Shown here in pieces: positions 22,507 through 33,627 of a stretch of 64,000 nt of DNA; the stretch's first letter is position 1, and every line of letters begins with the position of its first letter. The DNA is from Enterobacteriaceae bacterium RIT693. GTDB taxonomy: Bacteria; Pseudomonadota; Gammaproteobacteria; Enterobacterales; Enterobacteriaceae. Under the pieces are notes generated by a model, which was given only the letters and a program-made list of their open reading frames with translations, did no database searches and was not told the DNA's origin. The translations under genes and the position numbers were made by a program. The stretch lies in the NCBI GenBank assembly GCA_009668225.1, contig WJYK01000003.1:186001-250000 (forward strand), given 5' to 3'.

Positions 22507-22791
22507 AAAGACGGGCACTCATGGGTTTTAGCGATTTCAGCAAAAGAAGAAATCGTGGGCCGATTTAGCAAGAATATACTCTCGCTAAAATGTGAAAGGG
22601 CGAGTCACTGCATTAATGTTGTTGTTTTTTTTCATTACATGATCGGTGTCTAACTTTGGCAACGGTTACATCGCGTAAAAAAACGGCACGGAATGACACT
22701 TTAGTGCGGCATTGTGGGAAAAGTTAGCAAATGAGGCGATCAAACCGGGGTTAACGGTTGTCGTCAATTCAGCAAAAGCAGTACATTGCAG

Positions 22792-22806
22792 CGTAATAAA
22801 ATTACA
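22792..22806. promoter_or_regulatory. HexR operator upstream of zwf
   Basis: cGTAATAAAATTACA matches the HexR palindrome TGTAATTAAATTACA at 13 of 15 positions. It lies 77 bases before the zwf start in the 376-bp hexR-zwf region, which otherwise shows no gene. Confidence 0.75.
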
Positions 22807-22882
22807 AGACTTGCCTGGCTTAATGCTATCTGTGCCCTCCGGGGTCGGTAACAGCCGGGATATCCGAAACGAGGAGACAAAC

Positions 22883-24358
22883 ATGGCGGTAACGCAAACA
22901 GCCCAGGCGTGCGATCTGGTCATTTTCGGTGCAAAAGGCGACCTGGCGCGCCGGAAACTGTTGCCATCCCTGTATCAGCTGGAAAAAGCGGGTCAAATCC
23001 ACCCGGAAACCCGAATTCTTGGTGTTGGCCGTGCGGAGTGGGATAAAGAGGCGTACACCAAAGTGGTACGCGAAGCCCTCGAAACCTTCATGAAAGAGAA
23101 GATTGACGAGAGCCTGTGGGACAAACTGAGCGGTCGTCTGGATTTCTGTAACCTCGACGTTAACGATACCTCCGCGTTCACCAAGCTGGGGAAAATGCTC
23201 GATCAGCAGAATCGCGTAACCATAAACTACTTCGCGATGCCGCCAAGCACCTTCGGCGCCATCTGCAAAGGGTTGGGTAAAGCAAAGCTGAACGCCAAAC
23301 CCGCGCGTGTCGTGATGGAAAAGCCGCTTGGTACCTCCCTTGAAACCTCCCAGGAGATCAATGACCAGGTCGGTGAGTTCTTCGAAGAGTGTCAGGTATA
23401 CCGTATCGACCACTACCTGGGCAAAGAAACCGTTCTTAACCTACTGGCTCTGCGTTTTGCGAACTCCCTGTTTGCCAACAACTGGGATAACCGCACTATC
23501 GACCACGTAGAAATTACCGTGGCCGAAGAAGTGGGGATTGAAGGCCGTTGGGGTTACTTCGATCAGGCCGGGCAGATGCGCGACATGATCCAGAACCACC
23601 TGCTGCAAATTCTCTGCATGATTGCCATGTCTCCGCCGTCCGATCTGACCGCAGACCATATCCGTGATGAGAAAGTGAAGGTACTGCAGTCGCTGCGCCG
23701 CATTGACCGTACCAACGTGCGTGATAAAACCGTGCGTGGCCAGTACACCGCAGGCTTTGCTCAGGGCAAAAAAGTGCCGGGCTACCTGGAAGAAGAGGGC
23801 GCTAATAAAGCCAGCGCGACCGAAACCTTCGTGGCGATTCGTGTGGATATTGATAACTGGCGCTGGGCGGGCGTACCGTTCTACCTGCGTACCGGTAAAC
23901 GCTTGCCAACCAAATGTTCAGAAGTCGTGGTTTACTTCAAAAATCCTGCGCTGAATCTGTTTAAAGATTCCTGGCAGGAGCTGCCGCAGAACAAGCTGAC
24001 CATCCGTCTTCAGCCGGATGAGGGCGTGGATATTCAGATCCTGAATAAAGTGCCGGGCCTGGAGCATAAGCATAACCTGCAAACCACCAAGCTGGATCTG
24101 AGCTACTCCGAGACCTTCAACGAGTCTCATCTGGCAGATGCCTATGAACGCCTGCTGCTGGAAACCATGCGGGGCATTCAGGCGCTGTTCGTTCGTCGCG
24201 ATGAAGTTGAAGAGGCGTGGAAATGGGTCGACTCCATCACCGAAGCCTGGGCTGCGGATAACGACGCCCCGAAACCTTATCAGGCAGGGACCTGGGGGCC
24301 GGTAGCTTCCGTGGCAATGATTACCCGTGACGGGCACTCGTGGAACGAATTTGAGTAA
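22883..24358 (+). CDS. zwf: Glucose-6-phosphate 1-dehydrogenase
   Basis: Zwf (491 residues) oxidises glucose 6-phosphate to 6-phosphogluconolactone with NADP+, the entry step to the pentose phosphate and Entner-Doudoroff routes. The cofactor loop is [19 protein letters not shown] (about 15-33), followed by [13 protein letters not shown] and the active-site signature [11 protein letters not shown] (about 177-187). The ATG at 22883 has GAGGAGA before it; an upstream start at 22712 would add 57 residues without similarity and is rejected. Confidence 0.97.
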   Translation: MAVTQTAQACDLVIFGAKGDLARRKLLPSLYQLEKAGQIHPETRILGVGRAEWDKEAYTKVVREALETFMKEKIDESLWDKLSGRLDFCNLDVNDTSAFTKLGKMLDQQNRVTINYFAMPPSTFGAICKGLGKAKLNAKPARVVMEKPLGTSLETSQEINDQVGEFFEECQVYRIDHYLGKETVLNLLALRFANSLFANNWDNRTIDHVEITVAEEVGIEGRWGYFDQAGQMRDMIQNHLLQILCMIAMSPPSDLTADHIRDEKVKVLQSLRRIDRTNVRDKTVRGQYTAGFAQGKKVPGYLEEEGANKASATETFVAIRVDIDNWRWAGVPFYLRTGKRLPTKCSEVVVYFKNPALNLFKDSWQELPQNKLTIRLQPDEGVDIQILNKVPGLEHKHNLQTTKLDLSYSETFNESHLADAYERLLLETMRGIQALFVRRDEVEEAWKWVDSITEAWAADNDAPKPYQAGTWGPVASVAMITRDGHSWNEFE

Positions 24359-24404
24359 CACGGGAGAACGTTGTCGGTAAACAGGTGATAACAAATCCGT
24401 CTTT

Positions 24405-24420
24405 ATTTTACCGGTAACAT
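24405..24420. promoter_or_regulatory. GntR-type operator, distal to edd
   Basis: ATTTTACCGGTAACAT matches the GntR/IdnR palindrome ATGTTACCGGTAACAT at 15 of 16 positions. It lies in the zwf-edd gap, about 200 bp before edd and before the zwf terminator. Confidence 0.65.
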
Positions 24421-24456
24421 GATCTAACACAGAAGTGGCATAGTTTTTTATGAATA

Positions 24457-24491
24457 AAAGCCCCGCGTGGATTCACCCGCGGGGCTTTTTT
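24457..24491 (+). terminator. Rho-independent terminator after zwf
   Basis: GCCCCGCG (24460-24467) pairs with CGCGGGGC (24478-24485), with an A tract before and a run of six T residues after. Confidence 0.85.
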
Positions 24492-24614
24492 ATTTACACT
24501 AGCTGAAGCGATTTTGCTCCCGAGGTCAAGGTTAGCGGGTTGTGAGGGTATTATCACCCACTCCGGACATGACTAAGAGAAAACGGGAGAACAGCCACTT
24601 TCTGAGGAATTTTT

Positions 24615-26426
24615 ATGAATCCAAATTTGTTACGGGTAACATCGCGTATTATCGAACGCTCTCGCCCAACGCGTGAAGCCTATCTGGCACGTATTGAAAA
24701 GGCCAGGAGTAAGACCGTTCACCGCTCGGAGCTCGCCTGCGGTAATCTGGCGCATGGTTTTGCTGCCTGCCAGCCGGACGATAAGGCGGCGCTGAAAAGC
24801 ATGTTGCGTAACAATATTGCGATCATCACGTCCTACAACGACATGCTGTCTGCCCATCAGCCGTATGAACATTACCCTGAACAGATTCGTAAAGCGCTGC
24901 ACGCCGTGGGCGCGGTAGGGCAGGTTGCAGGCGGGGTACCTGCGATGTGTGACGGGGTAACCCAAGGGCAGGATGGTATGGAACTGTCGTTGCTGAGCCG
25001 CGAAATCATTGCCATGTCTACCGCTATTGGTCTATCTCATAACATGTTTGACGGCGCGCTCTACCTCGGCGTGTGCGACAAAATTGTTCCGGGGCTGACG
25101 ATGGCCGCGCTGTCCTTTGGGCATCTACCGGCGGTCTTTGTGCCATCGGGCCCGATGGCCAGTGGTTTACCTAACAAAGAAAAAGTTCGCATTCGCCAGC
25201 TTTATGCTGAAGGTAAAGTAGACCGGCTCGCGCTGCTGGAAGCGGAAGCCGCTTCTTATCATGCGCCGGGAACCTGCACCTTTTACGGTACGGCGAATAC
25301 TAACCAGATGGTTGTTGAGTTTATGGGTATGCAGCTGCCGGGATCTTCGTTTGTCCAGCCAGACGCTGAACTGCGCTATGCGCTGACGGATGCCGCGGCG
25401 CGTCAGGTGACCCGCTTGACCGGCAACGGAAACGAATGGATGCCGATAGGGAAAATGATTGACGAGAAAGTCGTGGTAAACGGCATCGTCGCGCTGCTGG
25501 CAACCGGGGGCTCCACTAACCACACCATGCACCTTGTCGCAATGGCTCGTGCCGCCGGGATCATCATTAACTGGGACGACTTCTCCGACATCTCCGAGAT
25601 AGTGCCGCTGCTGGCGCGCTTATACCCGAACGGCCCGGCGGATATTAATCATTTCCAGGCGGCGGGTGGCGTACCGGTACTGATGCGTGAACTGCTGAAA
25701 GGCGGGCTGCTGCATGAAGACGTCAATACCGTTGCTGGTTTTGGCCTGCATCATTACACCATGGAACCGTGGCTGGATAACGGCCAGCTGGCATGGCGTC
25801 AAGGTGCCAGCCAGCCGCTGGATGGTGACGTGATTGCCACCATGGAAAAACCGTTCTCCCGCCACGGCGGAACGAAAGTGCTTAGCGGAAACCTGGGGCG
25901 TGCGGTGATGAAAACCTCTGCTGTTCCGGCTGAGAATCAGGTGATTGAAGCCCCTGCTGTTATCTTCGAAAGCCAGCACGACGTATTACCTGCCTTTGAA
26001 GCAGGTAAACTCGACCGCGACTGCGTGGTTGTGGTACGCCACCAGGGGCCAAAAGCCAACGGCATGCCAGAATTGCATAAACTTATGCCGCCGCTTGGAG
26101 TATTATTGGACCGCTGTTTCAAAATTGCTCTGGTGACAGATGGAAGACTATCCGGCGCCTCAGGTAAGGTGCCTTCTGCAATCCATGTTACCCCGGAAGC
26201 GTATGACGGCGGGCTGCTGGCGAAAGTGCAGGATGGCGACATTATTCGCGTCAACGGCCAGACCGGCGAGCTAACGTTGCTTGTCGATGAAGCCGTACTT
26301 GCGGCGCGCACTGCTTATCACCCGGATCTCAGCGCCGAGCGCACAGGAACCGGACGCGAGCTATTCGGCGCATTGCGCGAACAGCTTTCGGGCGCTGAAC
26401 AAGGCGCAACCTGCATTAAATTTTAA
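24615..26426 (+). CDS. edd: Phosphogluconate dehydratase
   Basis: Edd (603 residues) dehydrates 6-phosphogluconate to 2-keto-3-deoxy-6-phosphogluconate, the first dedicated Entner-Doudoroff step, using an iron-sulfur cluster. IlvD/Edd family signatures are present: [20 protein letters not shown] with the Cys ligand (about 114-133), [30 protein letters not shown] and the C-terminal [23 protein letters not shown]. It starts the edd-eda operon; a GntR-like palindrome overlaps its first codons. Confidence 0.98.
   Translation: MNPNLLRVTSRIIERSRPTREAYLARIEKARSKTVHRSELACGNLAHGFAACQPDDKAALKSMLRNNIAIITSYNDMLSAHQPYEHYPEQIRKALHAVGAVGQVAGGVPAMCDGVTQGQDGMELSLLSREIIAMSTAIGLSHNMFDGALYLGVCDKIVPGLTMAALSFGHLPAVFVPSGPMASGLPNKEKVRIRQLYAEGKVDRLALLEAEAASYHAPGTCTFYGTANTNQMVVEFMGMQLPGSSFVQPDAELRYALTDAAARQVTRLTGNGNEWMPIGKMIDEKVVVNGIVALLATGGSTNHTMHLVAMARAAGIIINWDDFSDISEIVPLLARLYPNGPADINHFQAAGGVPVLMRELLKGGLLHEDVNTVAGFGLHHYTMEPWLDNGQLAWRQGASQPLDGDVIATMEKPFSRHGGTKVLSGNLGRAVMKTSAVPAENQVIEAPAVIFESQHDVLPAFEAGKLDRDCVVVVRHQGPKANGMPELHKLMPPLGVLLDRCFKIALVTDGRLSGASGKVPSAIHVTPEAYDGGLLAKVQDGDIIRVNGQTGELTLLVDEAVLAARTAYHPDLSAERTGTGRELFGALREQLSGAEQGATCIKF
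24627..24642. promoter_or_regulatory. GntR-type operator overlapping the edd start
   Basis: TTGTTACGGGTAACAT matches ATGTTACCGGTAACAT at 14 of 16 positions. It lies inside codons 5-10 of edd, 222 bp from the distal site, close to 21 helical turns. Confidence 0.5.
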
Positions 26427-26485
26427 GCCCGCGACGGGTATATGCCCCGCGGAAAACAGATTAAAAGTGGCTAAGAGGCACTCAG

Positions 26486-27127
26486 ATGAAAAATTGGAAA
26501 ACAACAGCAGAACAGATCCTGAAAACTGGCCCGGTCGTTCCGGTTATCGTCGTTAACAAGCTGGAACATGCGGTGCCGATGGCAAAAGCGCTGGTAGCCG
26601 GTGGCGTGCGCGTGCTCGAAGTAACGCTGCGTACCGCATGTGCCATCGACGCGATTCGCGCGATTGCGAAAGAAGTGCCTGAAGCCATTATCGGTGCGGG
26701 TACAGTACTGAACCCACAGCAGCTGGCAGAAGTGACTGAAGCCGGCGCGCAGTTCGCTATCAGCCCGGGCTTGACCGAGCCGCTGCTGAAAGCCGCCACT
26801 GAAGGGAGCATCCCACTGATCCCGGGCATCAGCACCGTATCTGAACTGATGCTGGGCATGGACTACGGTCTGAAAGAGTTTAAATTCTTCCCGGCGGAAG
26901 CTAACGGCGGCACCAAAGCATTGCAGGCGATTGCTGGCCCGTTCTCTCAGGTGCGTTTCTGCCCAACCGGCGGTATCTCCCCGGCTAACTACCGTGACTA
27001 CCTGGCGCTGAAAAGCGTGCTGTGCATCGGCGGCTCCTGGCTGGTACCGGCCGATGCGCTGGAAACCGGGGACTACGACCGCATCACTAAGCTTGCCCGT
27101 GAAGCCATTGAAGGCGCGAAGCTGTAA
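26486..27127 (+). CDS. eda: KHG/KDPG aldolase
   Basis: Eda (213 residues) splits 2-keto-3-deoxy-6-phosphogluconate into pyruvate and glyceraldehyde 3-phosphate. The active-site Glu is in [14 protein letters not shown] (about 39-52), and the Schiff-base Lys lies in [15 protein letters not shown] (about 128-142). It is second in the operon, 59 bases after edd with its own GAGGCA ribosome site. Together with zwf and edd it makes the Entner-Doudoroff branch complete except for pgl. Confidence 0.97.
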   Translation: MKNWKTTAEQILKTGPVVPVIVVNKLEHAVPMAKALVAGGVRVLEVTLRTACAIDAIRAIAKEVPEAIIGAGTVLNPQQLAEVTEAGAQFAISPGLTEPLLKAATEGSIPLIPGISTVSELMLGMDYGLKEFKFFPAEANGGTKALQAIAGPFSQVRFCPTGGISPANYRDYLALKSVLCIGGSWLVPADALETGDYDRITKLAREAIEGAKL

Positions 27128-27170
27128 GGCATTCAAAAGCCCCGTCTGTTCACGGGGCTGAATGAGTGAA

Positions 27171-27197
27171 TAGCCCTTAATCGAGGGCTATTTTTTT
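27171..27197. terminator. Terminator between eda and purT
   Basis: TAGCCCT pairs with AGGGCTA around a 6-base loop, followed by seven T residues. A second GC-rich inverted repeat (AGCCCCGT/ACGGGGCT, about 27138-27159) lies just before it. Confidence 0.75.
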
Positions 27198-28374
27198 AGC
27201 CTTCGACTTTCACCTGCGCAGCAGACACGACGGCTCTTGCGACAGCGTCATCAACGTTGCTTCCCGTTGCCAGCGCCACACCCATGCGACGTTTACCCGC
27301 AATTTCCGGCTTGCCAAACAGGCGAACCTGTAAGCCGCCGCCTAGCGCACCGGCGACATTGTTGAACGTGACATTATCGCTTTGCAATTCAGGCAGGATC
27401 ACCGCCGATGCGGCCGGGCCGTACTGGCGAATCTCACCGATTGGCAGGCCGAGGAAGGCACGAACATGCAGGGCAAACTCAGAAAGATCCTGCGAAATCA
27501 ACGTCACCATGCCGGTATCGTGTGGGCGAGGAGAGACTTCGCTGAAAATAACGTCATCGCCACAGACAAACAGCTCAACGCCAAACAGGCCATGCCCCCC
27601 CAGGGCGGTAACCACCTTCTCAGCAATCTCTTTTGATCTTGCCAGGGCGATGTCGCTCATCTGCTGAGGCTGCCAGGACTCACGGTAGTCACCCTCTTCC
27701 TGACGATGGCCGATTGGCGCACAGAAATGCACCCCATCTATGGCATTGATGGTCAGTAGGGTAATTTCAAAATCAAAATTGACCACGCCTTCAACAATAA
27801 CCCGGCCTTTACCGGCACGCCCGCCAAGCTGCGCGTATTCCCACGCGTTTGGCAACTGGTCGGCGGTGCGAATAAAGCTCTGGCCTTTGCCGGATGAGCT
27901 CATCACCGGTTTGACGATACAAGGCAAGCCAATCTCCTGTACGGCCTGCTGGAAAGCCTCTTCACTATCCGCAAAGCGGTAGGCGGAGGTTGGCAGTTGA
28001 AGCTCTTCTGCCGCGAGTCGGCGGATCCCTTCGCGGTTCATCGTCAGCTTTGTTGCGCGCGCACACGGCACCACGCGTTGTCCCTGCGCTTCCAGCTCCA
28101 GCAGAGCGTCGGTAGCAATAGCTTCAATTTCAGGAACGATAAAATCAGGCATTTCGGCCGCAACCAGCGCTTTTAACGCCGCAGCGTCCAGCATGTTGAT
28201 AACATGGCTGCGGTGTGCGACGTGCATCGCGGGCGCATTCGCGTAGCGGTCGACGGCGATAACTTCTACTCCGAGGCGCTGACACTCAATAGCCACTTCT
28301 TTACCCAATTCACCGGAACCCAGCAGCATGACTCGCGTAGCTGCCGGGCGCAGAGCTGTTCCCAACGTTGACAT
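27196..28374 (-). CDS. purT: Formate-dependent phosphoribosylglycinamide formyltransferase
   Basis: PurT (392 residues, as in E. coli) is an ATP-grasp enzyme that formylates GAR with free formate in purine synthesis, an alternative to PurN. It shows the N-terminal nucleotide fold ([20 protein letters not shown]), the ATP-grasp loop [13 protein letters not shown] (about residues 156-168), and the metal and substrate segments [20 protein letters not shown] and [16 protein letters not shown] near-perfect PurR operator sits upstream. Confidence 0.97.
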   Translation of the reverse strand: MSTLGTALRPAATRVMLLGSGELGKEVAIECQRLGVEVIAVDRYANAPAMHVAHRSHVINMLDAAALKALVAAEMPDFIVPEIEAIATDALLELEAQGQRVVPCARATKLTMNREGIRRLAAEELQLPTSAYRFADSEEAFQQAVQEIGLPCIVKPVMSSSGKGQSFIRTADQLPNAWEYAQLGGRAGKGRVIVEGVVNFDFEITLLTINAIDGVHFCAPIGHRQEEGDYRESWQPQQMSDIALARSKEIAEKVVTALGGHGLFGVELFVCGDDVIFSEVSPRPHDTGMVTLISQDLSEFALHVRAFLGLPIGEIRQYGPAASAVILPELQSDNVTFNNVAGALGGGLQVRLFGKPEIAGKRRMGVALATGSNVDDAVARAVVSAAQVKVEG

Positions 28375-28417
28375 GTGATTTAGCCTTAACAGAGAAAAAA
28401 AGACCGCGGCAGTATAA

Positions 28418-28433
28418 ACGAAAACGTTTGCGT
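28418..28433. promoter_or_regulatory. PurR operator upstream of purT
   Basis: ACGAAAACGTTTGCGT is the exact reverse complement of the PurR consensus ACGCAAACGTTTTCGT. It lies about 44 bases before the purT start. Confidence 0.9.
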
Positions 28434-28478
28434 TGGCAGCGGCTTTACGGCTTGTGTGATAAAATGAATGGCGATATA

Positions 28479-28494
28479 CTGGATAAATAAACAG
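28479..28494. promoter_or_regulatory. LexA (SOS) operator of yebG
   Basis: CTG-GATAAATAAA-CAG fits CTG-N10-CAG with the expected A/T centre, 18 bases before the yebG start. E. coli yebG is a known SOS gene. Confidence 0.85.
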
Positions 28495-28511
28495 GTAAAC
28501 GGAGCTGCAAA

Positions 28512-28862
28512 ATGGCGGTCGAGATTAAATATGTTGTAGTGAGAGAGGGACAAGAAAAAATGGCCTTTGCCAGTAAAAAGGACGCTGACGCTTACGACAA
28601 AATGCTGGATCTGGCTGAAGTGCTTGGCGAATGGCTGCAGCAAAGCCCGCTAGCGCTTGATGAAGGGCAGAGCGATACCCTGGCGATGTGGATGGCTGAA
28701 AACAAGGATCTGCTGGCGGGCGTCCTGAAAAATGGCAAATTGCCGGCGCCGGAGTTGACCGAATCTGAGCCACAAACAGAGGCCCCTGTGGCTGAGCAAA
28801 CGGCTGTGGCGGAAGACAACGTAAGCGAACATCCCGGGCGTAAACGTACTAAAGCGGCATAA
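28512..28862 (+). CDS. yebG: SOS-induced YebG family protein
   Basis: YebG (116 residues) is a small DNA-damage-inducible protein of unknown biochemical role. The conserved core [20 protein letters not shown], with the [13 protein letters not shown] segment, is intact. The C-terminal tail (about 80-116), rich in Glu, Pro and Lys, is longer than that of E. coli (96 residues). A LexA box lies directly before it. The E. coli neighbour yebF is missing here. Confidence 0.93.
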   Translation: MAVEIKYVVVREGQEKMAFASKKDADAYDKMLDLAEVLGEWLQQSPLALDEGQSDTLAMWMAENKDLLAGVLKNGKLPAPELTESEPQTEAPVAEQTAVAEDNVSEHPGRKRTKAA

Positions 28863-28980
28863 CCGCGCTGCCTGCGCCGGGCTACCGGCGCGATTCTTTT
28901 CCCATCTTTAGCGCCGTCCGACATTTCTTGACGTCCCGTGGCCTACTCTCGACGCGTTAAGCCAATAAAAGGTGGTCGTC

Positions 28981-29658
28981 ATGAATAACTGGTTACAGCA
29001 GCTTCAGTCGTTACTGGGGCAATCTACCTCCTCCCCACAATCTTCGCAGCCGGCGGCCGGTACTGGCCCGGAAGGGCTTAGCAAACTTCTGGTGCCGGGA
29101 GCGCTGGGCGGATTAGCCGGGTTACTGCTGGCAAGCAAATCCTCGCGCAAACTGTTAACAAAATACGGCACCAGCGCCTTATTGGTTGGCGGCGGGGCCG
29201 TCGCCGGTAGTGTGCTTTGGAACAAATACAAAGACCGGGTTCGCCAGAGCCAGCCAGCCGCTTCGGGCTACGGTCAGCAACACTCGTCGGTAGATGTTCG
29301 TACCGAGCGATTGATTACCGCGCTGGTATTTGCCGCCAAAAGCGACGGTCATATTGATGCCAAAGAACGTCAGTTTATCGAACAGCAGTTGCGTGAAGTG
29401 GGCATCGAGGGCGAAGGTAAAGCGCTAATTGAGCGGGCGATCGATAGGCCCCTGGATCCTCAACTGCTTGCGCAGGATGTAAAAAATGAGGAAGAAGCGC
29501 TGGAGCTTTATTACCTAAGCTGTACCGCTATCGATATCGATCACTTCATGGAACGCAGCTACCTGAGCGCTCTTGGCGATGCGCTGAACATTCCACAGGA
29601 TGTGAGAGTCGGCATCGAGCAGGATATTCAACAGCAAAAACAATCGCTCCCGGTTTAA
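28981..29658 (+). CDS. yebE: YebE, DUF533/TerB-like inner-membrane protein
   Basis: A 225-residue protein with a Gly-rich membrane segment ([20 protein letters not shown] and a second stretch, [14 protein letters not shown], about 35-85) and a C-terminal TerB-like alpha-helical domain ([19 protein letters not shown]). It is a known envelope-stress gene in E. coli, although I find no convincing CpxR box here. The start at 28981 ([14 protein letters not shown]) matches the family; the ORF extension upstream does not. Confidence 0.93.
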   Translation: MNNWLQQLQSLLGQSTSSPQSSQPAAGTGPEGLSKLLVPGALGGLAGLLLASKSSRKLLTKYGTSALLVGGGAVAGSVLWNKYKDRVRQSQPAASGYGQQHSSVDVRTERLITALVFAAKSDGHIDAKERQFIEQQLREVGIEGEGKALIERAIDRPLDPQLLAQDVKNEEEALELYYLSCTAIDIDHFMERSYLSALGDALNIPQDVRVGIEQDIQQQKQSLPV

Positions 29659-29782
29659 TCATCCTGTACCGCTACTATGCCGGGGATCTCCCGGCATTTT
29701 CTTTTTATCCTTCACGTTCCGCTTGCAAGCTTGGCTGAATTTGCCACCCTTACAGGGTGTTAAACGGAAAATGAAGAAAGTG

Positions 29783-31840
29783 ATGCCGCCAAAAGCCAAA
29801 AAGATCCCCCACGCTATGACGCTTCATGGCGATACCCGCACGGACAACTACTACTGGCTGCGAGATGACGAACGCGCCGATCCTGACGTACTGGAATACC
29901 TTCACCAGGAAAATGACTACGGTAAAAGGATCATGGAGAGCCAACGTGCTTTGCAGGACCAACTGCTAAAAGAGATGATCGCCCGTATTCCGCCTCATGA
30001 TGTTTCCGCGCCCTATGTTAAGAATGGCTTTCGCTACCGTCAGGTCTATGAGAAAGGCGATGAATACGCCGTTTACCAGCGGCAATCGGTCATTCAGGAG
30101 GAGTGGGACGCCTGGGAGGTTTTGCTGGATGCTAACAAACGTGCCGCCCACAGCGAGTTCTATACCATGGGCGGGTTATCTGTCTCGCCGGATAACGCCG
30201 TTATGGCGCTGGCGGAGGATTATCTCTCTCGCCGTCAGTTCGGTATTCGCCTGCGTAATTTAACCACCGGGAACTGGTATCCGGAGTTGCTGGATAATGT
30301 CTCAAGTAGTTTTGTTTGGGCAAATGACTCCGCAACGCTTTACTACGTTCGGAAACACCCTAAAACCCTGCTGCCTTATCAGGTCTGGCGCCATACGCTT
30401 GGCCACCCGGTTACGAGGGATCGGCTGGTATATGAGGAGAAAGATGATGCTTTCTATGTCAGCGTACATAAAACGACCTCACAGCATTTTATTGTTATCC
30501 ATCTCGCCAGCGCGACCACCACTGAAGCTTTGCTGTTAGATGCGGAGCTTGCAGATGCCGAGCCACAGGTATTTGTGCCTCGGCGTAAAGATCATGAATA
30601 CACGCTCGATCATTACCAGCACGGATTCTACATTCGTTCTAACAAAGACGGCAAAAATTTTGGTTTGTTCCGCAGTACGGTTCGCGATGAGAAACAGTGG
30701 GAAACGCTGATTGCTGCGCGGGAGCAGGTCATGCTCGAGGACTTCACGCTGTTTCGCGACTGGCTGGTGATTGAAGAGAGGCAGCAGGGGTTAACCAGCT
30801 TGCGCCAGATTAATTGCCATACGCACGAGTCCACCGGCATTGCTTTTGATGACCCGGCTTATGTCACCTGGCTTGGCTACAATCCCGAGCCTGAGACTTC
30901 TCATCTGCGCTATGGCTACTCCTCAATGACCACGCCGGATACGCTTTTTGAGCTGGATATGGATACCGGTGAACGCAAGGTTATCAAGCAAACCGGGGTG
31001 GCCGGTTTTGACGCCAGCAACTACCGCAGCGAACATCTCTGGATTACGGCGCGGGATGGTGTGCAGGTGCCGGTTTCGCTGGTTTACCACCGCAAGCATT
31101 TCCGCCGGGGGAAAAGTCCGCTGCTGGTCTATGGCTATGGTTCATATGGTAGCAGCATGGATGCGGATTTCAGCAGCAGCCGTCTTAGCCTGCTGGATCG
31201 AGGGTTTGTGTATGCCATTGCCCACGTGCGCGGCGGCGGAGAGCTGGGGCAGCAATGGTACGAAGACGGTAAGTACCTGAAAAAAATGAATACCTTTAAC
31301 GACTATCTGGACGTCTGCGACGAGCTGCTTAAGCAGGGATATGGCGACCCGAAATTGCTTTATGGTATGGGGGGAAGTGCGGGCGGAATGTTGATGGGGG
31401 CGGCAATCAATCTGCGCCCTGAGTTATTTCATGGCGTGGTGGCTCAGGTGCCGTTTGTTGATGTCGTGACGACTATGCTGGATGAGTCGATCCCGCTGAC
31501 AACCGGTGAATTTGAAGAGTGGGGCAATCCTCAGGACGAAGAGTATTATTACTACATGAAGCAATACAGTCCTTACGACCAGGTTCACGAGCAAGCCTAT
31601 CCCCATCTACTGGTCACTACCGGCCTGCATGATTCACAGGTGCAGTACTGGGAGCCTGCGAAATGGGTAGCCAAATTGCGCGACTATAAACGAGATGACT
31701 CTCTGCTGTTGCTGTGTACCGATATGGATTCGGGGCATGGAGGGAAATCGGGGCGATTCAAGGCTTATGAAGGCGTGGCGCTTGAGTTTGCATTCCTGAT
31801 AGCCCTGGCGCAGGGAACGTTGCCAGGGCGAGTACATTAA
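29783..31840 (+). CDS. ptrB: Oligopeptidase B (protease II)
   Basis: PtrB is a cytoplasmic serine oligopeptidase that cuts small peptides after Arg and Lys. An N-terminal beta-propeller (about 70-400) guards the alpha/beta-hydrolase domain. The nucleophile is in [10 protein letters not shown], preceded by the signature [24 protein letters not shown]; the Asp and His are in [15 protein letters not shown] and [13 protein letters not shown]. The start is uncertain between 29771 and 29783; the latter gives 685 residues and matches E. coli (686). Its stop overlaps convergent exoX by 4 bases. Confidence 0.95.
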   Translation: MPPKAKKIPHAMTLHGDTRTDNYYWLRDDERADPDVLEYLHQENDYGKRIMESQRALQDQLLKEMIARIPPHDVSAPYVKNGFRYRQVYEKGDEYAVYQRQSVIQEEWDAWEVLLDANKRAAHSEFYTMGGLSVSPDNAVMALAEDYLSRRQFGIRLRNLTTGNWYPELLDNVSSSFVWANDSATLYYVRKHPKTLLPYQVWRHTLGHPVTRDRLVYEEKDDAFYVSVHKTTSQHFIVIHLASATTTEALLLDAELADAEPQVFVPRRKDHEYTLDHYQHGFYIRSNKDGKNFGLFRSTVRDEKQWETLIAAREQVMLEDFTLFRDWLVIEERQQGLTSLRQINCHTHESTGIAFDDPAYVTWLGYNPEPETSHLRYGYSSMTTPDTLFELDMDTGERKVIKQTGVAGFDASNYRSEHLWITARDGVQVPVSLVYHRKHFRRGKSPLLVYGYGSYGSSMDADFSSSRLSLLDRGFVYAIAHVRGGGELGQQWYEDGKYLKKMNTFNDYLDVCDELLKQGYGDPKLLYGMGGSAGGMLMGAAINLRPELFHGVVAQVPFVDVVTTMLDESIPLTTGEFEEWGNPQDEEYYYYMKQYSPYDQVHEQAYPHLLVTTGLHDSQVQYWEPAKWVAKLRDYKRDDSLLLLCTDMDSGHGGKSGRFKAYEGVALEFAFLIALAQGTLPGRVH

Positions 31841-32508
31841 TCTGCCGCGTTGGCCGCCAGATAATGCTTTAAGGTCATACGAAGGTCCGGCGTTAGCTCC
31901 TTGATGTTGTTGAGCATCCAGCGTAGATAACCCGGATCGTCCTCGGCGATTTCCGCGATAGGCTTGCCCCGGTATTTACCAAACATCATCGTGGTCACCA
32001 GCGCAGGACGGCCGGTGATCGTGACCATCTCCTCCGGGGTCCAGCCCGACACGTCCATAATTCTCAACAGCAGGGCCGCGGTGATATAGCAGTCGAACAA
32101 GGCGCGGTGATGATGAAGTCCGGCGGGCGTGTCCACGTGCAGCTTCAGTGACTTATACAAACCCATGTTGCTGTATTTGATGCCCGGCCACAGGCGGCGC
32201 GCCAGCTTCACGGTACAAATCCAGTCACCCTGCATTTCTGGCAGCATGCGGCTGTCAAAGCTTGCGTTGTGCGCAACATAATAACGGCTCCCGTGATAAC
32301 GAGGGATCACGTCTTCAATCCAGGGTTTATCGGCCACCATTTCTTCGGTAATTTTATGGATGGCCATCGCCTGATGGCTAATCGGGCGGTCAGGGCGAAC
32401 AAGATCGCTCATCGGGTTCACAATCTGGCCGTCGAGGATATCGACCGACGCCACTTCCACCACGCCACCCTGCAATCCACAGGTTTCCGTATCAATAATG
32501 CGCAGCAT
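31837..32508 (-). CDS. exoX: Exodeoxyribonuclease X
   Basis: ExoX (223 residues) is a DnaQ-family 3'-5' exonuclease acting in mismatch repair and UV tolerance. The DEDD residues are visible in [12 protein letters not shown] (DTE), [13 protein letters not shown] (Asp) and [17 protein letters not shown] (His and Asp). The C-terminal extension with [20 protein letters not shown] is typical. It converges on ptrB with a 4-base overlap and no visible terminator between them. Confidence 0.95.
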   Translation of the reverse strand: MLRIIDTETCGLQGGVVEVASVDILDGQIVNPMSDLVRPDRPISHQAMAIHKITEEMVADKPWIEDVIPRYHGSRYYVAHNASFDSRMLPEMQGDWICTVKLARRLWPGIKYSNMGLYKSLKLHVDTPAGLHHHRALFDCYITAALLLRIMDVSGWTPEEMVTITGRPALVTTMMFGKYRGKPIAEIAEDDPGYLRWMLNNIKELTPDLRMTLKHYLAANAAD

Positions 32509-32537
32509 TTTGGGCTCCGTTAACAGACTTCAGGCGA

Positions 32538-33266
32538 CTAGCGTAAAGGAATGACCTCGCCGTGCCAACCTCTCTCGTCCCGACGACCAATCGCCAGTAG
32601 TTCACCCTGATCGGCTCTGACAACCAGCTGGCCGAGATTATCCCAGCAGGCGCTGCGGCCAGCGGAACGCGGTTCCGTGCCTGACCAGGCGTGGTTGGCC
32701 TGCAAAATGGTTAACCCGTACTTATGTGCCCAGCGTTGCATGTACATTTCATCCTGCTGATAACTTAGTTCAGTCATGGCCGCGCCTGTGGCATAGAGGT
32801 CGGCGCCAATTTCCGCCGCGCTCCTTGGCCAGGCCTCATCGTGACTCCAGGCACTGACGGCGAGGGCGATATTACGAGAGCGTTGTCCTAAAAGCGGGGT
32901 GACGGGGGGCTGAGCGTCAATGGGATTATCCTCCGGGGGACGTTTACAGCAAGCGATACGCGACCCATCCGGCAGAAAGCCAACCATACCCGTCACGCAG
33001 CGTTCCTCTCCACCCAGCGGCAGGCCCACTATCACGGTCATATGATAGCGGTTAGCGGCATCTCGCAGGGGATCGAACAGCATATCGGTGAACGCTGGGG
33101 GGTTGGCATCAGGGCGTAAACCGCTTAATGAGAGCTCGGGGAAAACCAGAAGATCGATTTCTTCTACGGCAGCACAATATATGAAATCAAGATGATGAGC
33201 GATGTTAGCCCGGTAATCACCGGAAACGACACCGTATTGCGCAGCGGCAACATTCCAGCGTGGCAT
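32538..33266 (-). CDS. yobB: Nitrilase-fold (carbon-nitrogen hydrolase) protein, YobB-like, without the catalytic Cys
   Basis: A 242-residue nitrilase-superfamily protein. The catalytic Glu motif is present (LLVFPELSLSG, about residues 42-52) and a Lys falls at the usual place (ACCKRPPED). At the nucleophile position, where active members read (A/V)(I/V)CYD, this protein reads ALAVSAWSHDEAWP, so the Cys appears replaced by Ser. It may be a binding protein or an altered enzyme. The start at 33266 follows AAGGAAG; an ATG 12 codons upstream is less likely. The position between exoX and holE matches E. coli yobB. Confidence 0.75.
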   Translation of the reverse strand: MPRWNVAAAQYGVVSGDYRANIAHHLDFIYCAAVEEIDLLVFPELSLSGLRPDANPPAFTDMLFDPLRDAANRYHMTVIVGLPLGGEERCVTGMVGFLPDGSRIACCKRPPEDNPIDAQPPVTPLLGQRSRNIALAVSAWSHDEAWPRSAAEIGADLYATGAAMTELSYQQDEMYMQRWAHKYGLTILQANHAWSGTEPRSAGRSACWDNLGQLVVRADQGELLAIGRRDERGWHGEVIPLR

Positions 33267-33396
33267 ATGTTCTTCCTTAATCCATTCATCCAACGATTGC
33301 ATCCTGCGATCGTTACGGATGAGCCAAAGCTTGTGGTCAACTGAACAAGGAAGAGAGTAGCATCACTTTTGCAATAGTGTGAAAATTCTTAATTTT

Positions 33397-33627
33397 TTAT
33401 TTTTGCTTCGGTTCGTACGGCAGACGCGAGAGATTTACCGAGGCCAAGCGATAGGCGATGAGTCTTTCACGAAACCAGCCACGAAGGTGCTCCGGCTGTT
33501 CCCGTTCCACCACTTCGGCCACGATGGGCATGTTATAGCGCTCTTTAAACGCAACCCCGGCAGCAGCGAGATCGACGTTAATTTTGTCCATTTCTTCTTG
33601 GGGTAAATCGGCGAGATTGTAGCTCAT
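33397..33627 (-). CDS. holE: DNA polymerase III theta subunit
   Basis: HolE (76 residues) binds and stabilises the epsilon proofreading subunit in the polymerase III core. The family core [20 protein letters not shown] and the C-terminal [18 protein letters not shown] are almost as in E. coli. Two ATGs are adjacent; the one at 33627 has better spacing to AGGAGG and gives the E. coli length. Confidence 0.95.
   Translation of the reverse strand: MSYNLADLPQEEMDKINVDLAAAGVAFKERYNMPIVAEVVEREQPEHLRGWFRERLIAYRLASVNLSRLPYEPKQK

Noticed and set aside
22712-22882. N-terminal extension of zwf by 57 codons
   Set aside because: The extension crosses the HexR operator and promoter region and has no similarity to Zwf; the ATG at 22883 has a strong ribosome site.
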